Shown: positions 53,358 through 64,000 of the stretch, piece after piece
Numbering within the stretch: the first letter of the stretch is position 1
Layout: the number at the start of each line of letters is the position of its first letter
From: Polytrichum commune
Lineage: Eukaryota; Streptophyta; Polytrichopsida; Polytrichales; Polytrichaceae
Reading direction: 5' to 3'
Assembly: GCA_950295325.1 (NCBI GenBank)
Contig: OX485808.1
Coordinates: 3,908,501 to 3,972,500 of the forward strand
Length of the DNA: 64,000 bases
The notes under the pieces: model-generated
What the model was told of the DNA's origin: nothing
The model's input: only the letters and a program-made list of their open reading frames with translations
Database searches by the model: none
Position numbers and translations under genes: made by a program

Positions 53358-56300
53358 TCAATATCGAGCCAAGGAGGGCATTGAGATGTTTCCTTCTTGG
53401 CCAAAATATGAGCTAGATGTAAAATTTGAATTGAAGGAACCGAACTTAGGTTCACTTGCACTTTCACTTATTAATTGAACATCTTCCATTTGTTTACGAT
53501 CTAATAACATATTTATTACATCAGACATTTTAGGACGGTTGGCAGGCATGTATTGCACACAAGAAAGTCCTATCTTTATCACTTGTGTTATTTCTGTGTT
53601 TAGGGTCTCATGAGCCAATTTTGGATCAATAAGATGCCATAGTTCATTGGTTTCATGCATCCTCCATGCCTGTGCAAAACACGTCAATGCTTTAGAATTT
53701 GTAACAAGATAATCTACATAACTACCATCACAAATGTGATTTAGAAGGGATAATCTATAATCAAAGTCCTCTAAAATCCACATTATCAAACTAGCCAAAC
53801 TATAGGTTTAATATAAGGAAATTTGCAATAAAAGCATGTGCTTTGCATAAAAGTTAACACCGAAAGCATCTTCACATCTCAAATGTAAACAATCCAAATA
53901 ATGACTATGATTCAAGGGCGCAACCACAATAAATGATTAGAGGTAAGACCATAAATATTTACCCATTGTAGCAAAATATGTTGTCCCTCAGGTTTCCCAA
54001 AATCAATATTCTTTCTTCCGCTTATAATTTCAAGAATCACAACACCAAAGCTAAATGTGTCAATTGATGTCGATATATGACCAAAACTTGCATATTCAGG
54101 TGATAAATAACCTCTGCCAAGACAAATAACCACCACACAATGATCATGTTGAACAATTTACAAATTTGAAATAATGAGACATGAAACAATGTCAATGCAA
54201 TAATAAAATGCTAATGTGCAATTGCAATTTCTATTAACAACATGACTAATTGACTAGGAGGGCTCCCCTGTATTGAGGATCCGGGGAGGATCACATAAAC
54301 AACTTCTTTCACAAGGTCTATATTGCTTTAGTATGTAAAATATCTCTTTCTAGAATATACATTTTTGAACAATAAAAAAATGAGCTATGTTACATTAAAC
54401 GTTACAAAATACATCAATAAACTATGTTTCTATCACCCCCTAGATCTATGTAAATGCATGCATGGAAATCTATAATACATGTCAAGGCCCATTAAAATGC
54501 TATAGAGCATGTGTGGACCTCAAGACAATATATTATTATTACATATGTATAAGCTGAGTGCATACCTTGTTCCAATAACGGTGCGGGTAATATGGGTTTG
54601 TTCATTATCCAACTCAGGCACAAGGAGCGCCAATCCAAAGTCGGCAATCTTTGGGTTCAAATCTTTGTCAAGAAGAATATTGGGTGCTTTGATGTCCCGG
54701 TGTATAATTGGGGGTTGCACTTCTTCATGAAGGTAGGTAAGAGCTCGAGCAATGCCTATTATGATTCTCAAACGTGTTGACCAATCCAATTCAAGTTTAT
54801 TTTCGCTCGGGCAATCTAAACAAACAACAAAAATGTCGTCTTATGAATCTTGAACACACTAGCAACAACAATGACATCATGACTATAAATCATGACATCT
54901 AATAATGAAAACAATAATAGTGAAACGCTTGTTTAGGAGGATTTCATTATCTTTAAACACAAAAATGCTAATGTAAACAACCCACATGGAGTTCAAGCAA
55001 AATAATTTCGTGAAACCAACACACTAAATAAATATTTCTTTGAGTTCCATGAATCTCATGTACTATCCTATCAAATTAAATATTTTACTTCAAATTCATA
55101 TTGTTATTTATGTAGATGATTAAACAAATGAAACATAAATTAAATCTTACCCCATAATGCCTGGGCGAGGTTTCTGTTTTCAGCATACTCATATACCAAG
55201 ATTCGTCGATCACCACTGAGACAACAACCCTTCAATTTGATCAAGTTGCGATGTTTGATGCCTGAGATGACTACAACTTCATTCAAAAAATCCGAAAGCA
55301 CTAATTTTGATTTGATCAATTGTTTCACAGCAACATGTGTGTTGTTTGATAATGTTCCCTGCAAAAGCAACGCAACAAATGTCAATCAAAACAAGAATCA
55401 TAATTATAAGTAATACAAAATACCAATCAAGTTTCAAGACCAAGTGATCAATACCAACACGTGTAAGATAACACAAATCATGCCATTCATTTAGTCTTCA
55501 AGCAACACACCTTAAAATACCCGTTCTATATCATGTACCTTATACACCACACCAAACCCGCCTTCTCCAAGCTTGTTATCATGGTGAAATTCACGAGTTG
55601 CAACTCTCAATTCACTATAGGAATACATCTTTGGCTTAACTTCTTGCTTCGATAATTCTGAAAATCACAGCATCAGTCAAACATGTAACATGTTTAGTCA
55701 AATTTCATTCGACATGTTGTAATATAAAATTACTTCAAAATAAGTTTGTTTGAACTGGACAATCGTTACCGAATGCTTCAAAATTATATCAAATGGTTTC
55801 TTTCTTGTCAAAGTGGGATTTATCATGTTTATTTAGCTTTCTTTAACTTTTGTCATTGACATTCAATTGTATGCTACTCTTTAAAAATACTCATACTTTC
55901 ATAGGAGATAAGAAGAGCCAAAACCCTACCAAATATTACATAAAGTACTAAGGGCATGAAATAAAATTTGGCTCTCATGCTATATGTATATAATTGAATC
56001 CAAAATTCATTTTATGCACAAATAATGGATGAAGTAAGATACGAAGGAGATGGTTCACCTTGTTCAAGTTTACGATAGGTCAAGTTCTTGACATACAATC
56101 TTCGAATTATCACGGCAAAAGTCATAATAACCAAAAACAAGAAGCCCGCTACAGTGGAAAGTACAATCTCCAATATATTTGTCGATTGTTTGGAAACTGC
56201 ATACAATTCAAAAAAAAGGACCACAAATTGGAGTTAATTGAAGCACATGATTGTATTCACAACAACATGGAGAAAACACACCAAGTCATTTGGGACACCT

Positions 56301-59300
56301 TACATGATTATGATAAGATTGAGTGGCAACAAACTCTCTCGGATTTAAGAAAAGGTCTCGGACGTTGCCTACCAAGATGTCTTTAATGAATTCGGCTTGA
56401 TTTGGGGAGTCAAAGGTCTTATTGTGACCTGGAGTAACTTAGTGGTCACTTAGAAGGCTAAATATAAAATGAACATTATTTCTTGATTTCCCCTTGGGTT
56501 GCGCTGGTTCACCTGAAGTGGTTGTGTTTTGGTTTCTTCTTGTAATTGGAATCTTCAAATTGTGCAAAAAAAAAGGGACTATATTCACAACAACATTCTA
56601 CAAAATATGTATGAAGCTTGAATTCACTACAACTTCTGGTTCAATATCCAAGCAACATCCATTATGGTGGCTACCATCCTTGTAATTTTGCAAACATGTC
56701 CATACGGTTAGTTGCAACAACACATTACTACGATAAGTGTATATAGAGATTTGAGAAGATAATTATTACTTGAGAGTGGTGGAGAAGATTTATTGAATCG
56801 ACATACACTTGCTTTAAGATTCGACTCAATCTTGGTGCAATATGGATTGCCACCTAAGCTGGATGAAGAGCACACCAAAATATTAGTAGAAAAATATCCT
56901 TCTAGGGAAAACATTTTGAACTAAAATGTAGAATCAATGGAATGAAAAACGTCCATAATGTATTCTTGTCATCGTAGCAGAAATTATAACTTCAATTTGG
57001 AATATTCTCCACTTATGAATGGGTGAAACAAGAATTGAAATTGAATGGGTGATAAGGTGATAATAGTCCCAAAGGATGCACTTACAAAAGTACGTTTTGA
57101 CTCCCAATCAATGATTCAGAGTACGGTCCGGATTTTGCGTAGTTAACAGTAGAGATGTCATTTCCCACCAAAGATATTGTTGACATAACAAATCCTTGAA
57201 AGGGTAACACTGGAAAACTGAGTGAAGTGATTTGATTGTAATCAAAATATCTATATATGAACAACAATTCAAGGCATTAGTTATTGTGCCAGACTTGGCT
57301 AGTACCAACTTTTCATGTGAACAATTGTGAGACCATTGTAGCAATTATAACTAGATTAGTGCATTTGAACATGCTTGTTGTGAGGTGGTCAATGATGAAC
57401 TTACATTGAACTATTAATAAGGCTATGTGAGAACTAGCTAAACCTATTTGACCAGCTATACAAAATTGTCTAAAACATATAAATCTTAAGACATTGTATT
57501 CTTGAGTACATCTAAGTAAGACTTAACCTGCTATTGAATTATACAATTCTAAGTATTGGGGGATGACTTTGAAAGATACATGTGTAACCTAAGATTTTGA
57601 ATTATCACCAATATTTCAATTATATGAAATTTGATCGCACAAGTTTACGGATGATCAACGAGGCTCAAGAAGCTGAAATTGGCTCATAAGGCGGCCCATG
57701 AGCCAACATTATACACATCTCTTATTATAATATAGGTGGCCTCATAAGTTATAAATGTTCGAGGGTTAGTACAATTTGTTCATGTAGGTTCAAGTTGCTT
57801 AACTACATAACTTGTGTACGATTGTTGTCAATCTTATAATATGCTAAGAATGAAAGAATTTCATGTTCTATATACTTTTGCTCAATATTACCCTTCGGTA
57901 CGTAACTCTTGTATTATATGGCCCTAATTATAATCACTTATAATGCATTTTAGTCTAATCTCGAGTGATATAATTTGTTCTAATGTAGGAAACTCTTGTA
58001 GCACTTCTAACAAGGAATCCAAGAATGTAATTATATATAAGAAATAAATATTCCTTGAAGCATATAATTGAATTAAATACCTAATGATATGAGTTTTTTT
58101 TAAAAAAAATTAAAAAAATACAGGTTATAGAGGCCAAACTACCCAAAATTTTGGGATTTTTAATTTTCAAAATAAAGATTTTATATTGTATATGGCCATG
58201 TAGTGGCCATATACAATATAAGTAAAATCTTGTTGATATTGTACATTCACCAATTATTGTTTTGCTCATTTACTACACTTCCCCAAGCGTACACTCAATT
58301 GGGGATGCTTACTTACATATTTTGTAGAGATTGGCACTCCAATACCGAGCTCGGAAATTCTCCTCTTAAAGAATTGTTCCTCACATAACTAGCCCCACAT
58401 TCAAATGCACACAAACATGTATTCAATTACGGCTTGTTATTTGAAAGTAAGAAGTCTCCATATATATAATGCATGACATGCTTGTAGTGTTAATTACTTT
58501 ATAAAGTAATGTCAAATTTAAGATCGCAATGGCATGGTAGACGTACAGCAGTTGCAAAGCTGGTAGAAAGTTGCTTGAAATGGTAAAATTGTTGAACTGG
58601 TTATTGGAAAGATCTATGGTTGTGTAGTTTAGAACACCGGATGACAACGGAATCATGTTGTTGAAGAAGTTGTGACTAAGATTTCTGAAGTCAACAAAAA
58701 CAACCAACATGAAGAGTGAATCAATCTCTTGGATGAATTCGTAAAAACTCATTCTACATGTATCAATCAACAATTTCTTTGCACAATTCTATGCTTTTCT
58801 TTTCTTTTGGATTAGCTCCATTCACACACCAAGTCATTAGTTAATGGTTGGTTAACAAGCTAATCGAACTTAACTCAAAAGGGTCTAAGCGTTCCGATCA
58901 TGAGCTAAACATGTACAAAGATGTGTCATTGAGCTACATGTCTTCATTGTATCAAAATTGATCCTATCTTGATTGAACTCAACAATCAAACACGATTTAA
59001 ACAAATTCAATACAAAAAAGTGCATAGAGACATAGTAGTTTTAGTACATAACTTAGGTATTCTCGAGAGAAAATGCATATGACCCTACTTTATAAGATAA
59101 TAAATATAGGTAGTTTGAAGTTTATAAATCAAGGAATTATAATTTTGAGACTTGGTGAAAAGTCATGGAAGCACTATAGATAGGTTGTATAGTGGATTTG
59201 TTAGACCTCTAAGGGTTAAAGGGATAGAAATTGAGGATCTTACAAGGTATCATAAGAAAGGGCATTCATTCCACTGAAGCCACTGAAGTTCACTGTTCCA

Positions 59301-62300
59301 TTTAGAAGGTTGTTACTTAAGTCTCTGCAACCAAGAGCCATGACATGTAAGAACATGAATCCAATTATTGTCTTCCTATGGAAAGCATGTATGAGAATGA
59401 GGAGGTTTACATTGGGCATGCCATAAATAAATGCTTGTGGAATTCCTTCTCACAAAGGCCGGCCTTATGAATGCCTTCTTCATATAATACCTTAGTTGAA
59501 TGTCAAAACAAGAAGAAATTGAGAGTTTCAAATCAAAAGTTGAAAATATCTCACAAATATGAAAGTTGTAATGAAGTGGTACTCAATCTAGAAAAATCCA
59601 CCGGTCCACTTAGCTTGTTATTGCTTAGATCTCTGCACATTTATAAACATCTCCATCACCCATAAGTACGTTCAATGATGTTTGTTTGATTTTTTTGGTT
59701 TTCTTTTTCCTTCTTTCCCGATTTCTTCCAAACAATTCACTCCATGATAAACATTGAATGACTTGAAAAATCTTATTCTAGATCACATTCCACCACGGAT
59801 AAATTGGAGAGTATTGTTTCCAATGTGTGGCATTAAGTCTAGAATAGACCCCATCAACAATTTGAAGGAAAGATTTGACAACCTTGTTAAAGAAACACTC
59901 CAAAAGTGGAAGCGAGGTACTCACAAAGTCCGAAGTTGTGATGATAATAAGCCACTTTCAATAGGAATACTCCCACTGAGTTGATTATGACTCAAATCTC
60001 TGTAAATGATTCATTTAAAAAAAAATTTCTTCAGTATACTTTTTGAATAAACAACAGATAACAATTAATGCCAATGAAGCAAGAAACAAGCATTGGAAAA
60101 CGAATTGAGCTACTTAGTTTTGCTAAATGAAAGTTACCGCAATGAACACCCACAACACTCGCAATCATTTAATTGTTGGTTGTAGGTTAAGAGACTCACA
60201 CGGAATCAAAAGTGGTGTTAGGGCTAAATATTGGTATTTCTCCACTGAAAAGGTTATGGTTCAAATCACTGTCAAAACGTACATGGCAATTTAGAATGAC
60301 ACCAACACAATATTAGATACACATATATAATAAATACATGTTAAAGCCCTTGAAAAGTTGGAGTGAAAAAAACAAAGTTCTAATTGAATCTCTAAAGTTT
60401 GAAAGGCTCCTATTACAATGTGAGGTGAACATGTGATAGTTTTGTGTTGGGATGAGGATCACAACATGTTGATTTTCTTTGTTAGGATTATATACGGAAT
60501 GTGTTGATTGGATCTATTCCTAGAGAATTGATGCCTAAAAATACTAGATTCCTACCATAGTATTTGTTTTCTTTAGAAGAATACCACATGTGAGACAATG
60601 AAGCGATTTCTGCAAATAATTCTTACCCATAAAATCTCCATTACATGTGAATCTCAGATTTTAAGAAATAACATAATATCATAATAGTGCTAGTATGTGG
60701 ATTGCAATTGAATAACCTTCATATCCATTCAATTTAAAACAAAGGTCTGCAACTCCATTCACTTCTATTGAGGATGTAACAAATTAGGTCTTAATGCACA
60801 GATGTTATCACATTATATAGTTGACATTCAATTTTTTTTAAGGCATGCCTCTTATCCTAACTACACTTCTTACATTGTGCAAATTTTGGGTCTTAGGGTT
60901 TAGGGTTTAGGGTTTGATGATCAAATTCAAAGTGACATAGATAACATGAAGTATGATTAACTTACATGGTCGCAAGATTTAGCTGCATCCCAAGTAGAAA
61001 ATCAAGACTGCCGTTGAGTTGGTTATTGTACAACCATCTGTATTAACACATCAAATTATTCAATGCAAATAGATTTCATGAATGTGTATGGTAGTCAAAT
61101 CACAAGCATGGGTGCTTATTTTGCAACCAAAAATATATAATATAATATTGAATAAAACACTTTGTCAATGCTCATGAAGTCGGAGTATCAGTGATGATAA
61201 TTCCTAAAAACATGATTCACTTGGTGTATAGGTTAGATATCTCACAAGTAAGCAAGTGTTGTATTGAAAGTGGAATACTTGAATGGCACTGGTCCAGTGA
61301 AAAGGTTATTTGATAAAGCCCTGTCCAAAATGCATAATGTCTGTGAATACAAAAAATTATAATGCAATTCAAATGCAAGATGAGAAATTTCCATATGATT
61401 GTATGTATTGATTGATCATAGTACACTATTTATGATGTTTATTGTCACACATTATCCAAAATTACGTTGTGCTATAATACTTTGTTAAGAATAATTAAAA
61501 AGAAGAAGTAAAGTCACTCATGATGCTTAATGTCAATACAACTATTTAGCCTTTATCGATAAAAAATGAAATCTATAGGAAAAAATTATAACATTTCATA
61601 ATTCCAAATAGTAAGTGACACTAAAAATCATAAACGGTGTAGTGTATAGGGTACATCAAATTATACATAGAATCATCAAAAGAAAGATACCAGTTGAATG
61701 CCAAGAGTTTAACTTAAATCTAATCAATTGAATTAGATGCACACAGAAGTCCACAAGAGTGTAAATTAGATTGCCTTACAAGCCTGTGAGGGTTGTTGTT
61801 GGAATCTCTCCTATAACATCCAAAGTCCCATTCAATAGATTGTTGGTTATATCTCTGCAAAATAAAAATAAAAATGAAGCGCATTATTAAATTCAGATCA
61901 AATATATCAGAAAAGCAGACATTGAGAATGATGTGGTGGGCCTACTCATTTACTTCAAAAACAATGAACCGGGTGAAGTCCAAGACTTCAGGAAAATTAC
62001 TGATCATTTTAGAAGACTTTAGAGAATATACCTCAAACTAATAAAGAGAAACCGAAAGATGTCAATATGTAACCAGGTGGACTTGGAAAATACTAAGATC
62101 TTGACTGATTATGTTCAAAAATCTCCCCGGAGATTGTTTAAACGTACTTCAGAGATTAGAAACTACTCAGAAAGAGAGTTGTTTGTTATATTTAAAGATG
62201 AGAAATATACGCTATCACATTTAATATTGAGTTGGTGTAGAGACTATGATACTTATCAAGACACTTTGCAAGGCTTACAATCCATTAATGACCAACATAT

Positions 62301-63683
62301 GAGTCCTAGACAATGTTCACACATAGATGAAAGAACAATGCAAAATTTGCAGGATTGTTTTTCTTTTCCTTTCCAAATTTTTTCTATTTTTTTCTATTTT
62401 AATAATAATAATTTTTATTTCACTCATAACAAAAAAACTCCAATGACATAAAACATGTCTTCAGGGACGCAAGACAATTTCCCACTGAGAGTCATGTGCT
62501 TGTAGTGATTGTATTCATTGTAATTTCTAACTCAATAAATGTCTAGCTTAAAGAACTAAGAAAGAATATAACCATCAAATACTAAGCCAGTTCAAAATCT
62601 AACATCTACAAGTAGAATTCAACGTAGAACAAAGTTTCAAGCATATTCGCGAATATTCGTCCATGATTGTTGAGTTGAACGTGATGAATTTAGAAAGTGA
62701 AACTCACAGGTTTTCAAGAGATGTGAAACTCTTGAACGCTTCAGGCAATTCGCCTACTAATGAGAAGGTGTCATTGTTTGCGTAGCTCGTGGTACCTGAT
62801 ATTCCAGTTAACCTGGGCACAAAACCCGACAACATTGAAGGCCGAATCACCATGTCATATTAGGACCACAATGTAATGAATTTAATTTAAAGTCCGGGAA
62901 GGGAAAAGGATCATGGGCTAGTTACAATATATTCCTACTGCCCAGTCTTATCAAGACATTCACTGTATGACTTTGAATCTGAGTTTACCTAGTAACCCTT
63001 AATGTCGTCAATACAGGACCTAACTCAAATAGTGCGTTATCAATTTTACTAAACTTCAAGATACAGTTCATTGGCATACTTAATCAACATAATGTGACGA
63101 TTGCTAAATGGTCAAGGTCTGGTTGTGTGGTTTTAAGCCTTTTCAAGTGATCTGATTCCTCACCCATTTCAATGATGAACCTATGGTCATAGGGGTTGGT
63201 CCACATTCCAAAGTTGTTGGGTAGTATCTGGCATTCATTTGGAAGATTATCAGATGATATTTGCAGTGTTAAGATTTTAATAAACTCATTAACGTGTAAG
63301 TAATGACATGTTGAACTAAGTAAGCTGTAATACGGATTGTGCATACTGTGAACTCCAAGACCAATTTTGTGTTTGTACAATTTAGTTAAGTTTCATGATC
63401 AATCAAGTGTTAGGTCCTAATACTTCAAGTGTCTTTGAAGCTAAATTTCAATCTATCAGAAGACTTCAAATTATGATTTGTTGCCAATTTTGCAACACTA
63501 GCAGCCGGCTAAATAAGAGATGGTGGTAAGTAATTTACGAGATTAGATTAACCTCTGAATTTATATTGCACGAAACTCCAGTCCAATTCGTACAGGGGGC
63601 AGTTGCGAGTGACCAATTTAGTACGCTAGACAAGCCAGGGTTGCTCTTATTCCATGCTCCAAAGATCTCGACCATTGCCTCCT
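53358..63683 (-). CDS. LRR receptor-like Ser/Thr kinase, 18 exons (5' end not seen)
   Basis: The exons, in reading order, are 63683-63539, 62812-62708, 61854-61780, 61320-61246, 61037-60966, 60268-60200, 59999-59925, 59632-59555, 59324-59244, 58684-58547, 57250-57086, 56858-56770, 56196-56059, 55657-55539, 55358-55151, 54815-54566, 54113-53963 and 53669-53358. All are in phase, about 780 aa. Exon 1 is an LRRNT ([18 protein letters not shown]). Nine LRR exons follow (for example [16 protein letters not shown]), then an LGGNPYC cap with a second Cys. A TM helix ([20 protein letters not shown]) lies at about 397-420. The kinase has [14 protein letters not shown] (about 486), Glu about 501, HRDIKAPN (about 583), DFG (about 603) and SPE (about 632). 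It is an RD kinase with all catalytic residues, so it should be active at the plasma membrane. It resembles LRR-VIII kinases but has no malectin domain between LRRs and TM. Ligand unknown. The signal-peptide exon is not identified. Confidence 0.9.
58181..58221. repeat. 18-bp perfect hairpin in a kinase intron
   Basis: TTATATTGTATATGGCCA (58,181-58,198) is exactly inverted at 58,204-58,221 around TGTAG. With a 2-nt bulge the stem extends through 'agattt'/'aaatct'. A 14-bp palindrome CCCAAAATTTTGGG lies at about 58,142-58,155. It sits in the 1.3 kb intron between the exons ending 58,547 and starting 57,250. Confidence 0.85.
60894..60915 (+). repeat. Interstitial telomere-type repeat (TTTAGGG)n
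   Basis: About three consecutive TTTAGGG units lie in the kinase intron between 60,268 and 60,966. This is the plant-type telomere sequence. Teloboxes also mark the three dispersed repeats at 0.1, 27.9 and 30.9 kb. Confidence 0.85.
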
Positions 63684-64000
63684 CTGCAACAACAACAACA
63701 ACAATCACAACTCACTACTTAGTCTTAATGGTTGTTCACTACAAGGTATGCAATTTCGTATACTTGATAGTATCAATAAATTTAAAAACACCTAGTTTTG
63801 GAAGGAGTGAATTGATACATTTTGTATATTGATTGAGCAGTATCATGGGCAGTTGTCATGCTGCCCGATGACAAAATATCACAAACTATAGTCATGTTTC
63901 CATCCCTGTAGTGTGGATGAGGACGAGAATTTGTATCATTCTTCCAGTACAAAATGCAAATTACTATAAGCGCATTGCTAATGTAGGTCTGATGAATTTC
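63684..64000. other. Upstream of the first recognised kinase exon
   Basis: The first kinase exon begins after a TTGTTGCAG acceptor, so at least one 5' exon with the signal peptide must lie further upstream. A short minus-strand frame near 63,930 (MIQILVLIHTTG) is hydrophobic but ends in a stop without a clear donor, so I do not assign it. The true start may be beyond the window. Confidence 0.4.

Noticed and set aside
56494-56685. Possible additional ectodomain exon of the kinase
   Set aside because: Frames contain stops, and the NPYC exon joins directly and in phase to the transmembrane exon.
62059-62451. 130-aa plus-strand ORF in a kinase intron
   Set aside because: No recognisable motif, ends in a low-complexity Phe/Asn stretch, and lies opposite to the gene; could be a decayed insertion but not supportable as a gene.
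63084-63380. 98-aa minus-strand frame as an extra kinase exon
   Set aside because: It lacks the LRR consensus and the 1+2 phase pattern, and the exons on either side already join in phase without it.

Overview
This looks like nuclear DNA of a land plant. The evidence is spliced genes with GT/AG introns, an LRR receptor kinase of plant type, a MULE transposase with a SWIM finger, several MITE families and interstitial TTTAGGG telomere motifs. A small protein at 12.8 kb resembles a family I associate mainly with bryophytes, lycophytes and ferns, so a non-flowering land plant is my best guess, held weakly. Gene density is low and most of the window is transposon- or repeat-derived.

Layout. 0-11.3 kb: a dispersed repeat with a 1.1 kb insertion, two PIF/Harbinger-like non-autonomous elements (one with a matching empty site next door), a doubtful small gene at 6.0 kb followed by a decayed triplication, a 26-bp perfect RNA-type stem at 7.2 kb, a TA-flanked MITE and a 979-bp foldback element. 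11.3-19.3 kb: the small gene at 12.77 kb, unassigned sequence, a Copia-like LTR and an ORF with a possible XS-like domain. 18.4-27.7 kb: an inverted duplication of that ORF region; the distal copy is split by a 2.87 kb LTR-type insertion with a 5-bp target duplication. 27.9-34.4 kb: further dispersed and tandem repeats and a second LTR-type insertion carrying a tRNA-like promoter motif inside nested inverted repeats.

34.4-41.4 kb is a satellite domain built from 85, 108 and 213 bp units. Two exons of an unrecognised protein with a DGNHR motif lie inside it on the minus strand, and the exon/intron edge merges into the repeat monomer. 41.6-46.7 kb is a damaged three-exon MULE transposase gene. 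47-51 kb holds two hypothetical proteins in CpG-richer sequence. 53.4-63.7 kb is one minus-strand LRR receptor kinase gene that I could resolve into 18 exons in continuous phase, with all catalytic kinase motifs intact.

I see no operons, CRISPR arrays, rRNA or canonical tRNA genes. Only the receptor kinase and the 12.77 kb gene look like clearly intact host genes. The most unusual region is the satellite domain with the embedded DGNHR protein. All family assignments are from reading motifs by eye; no search was run.
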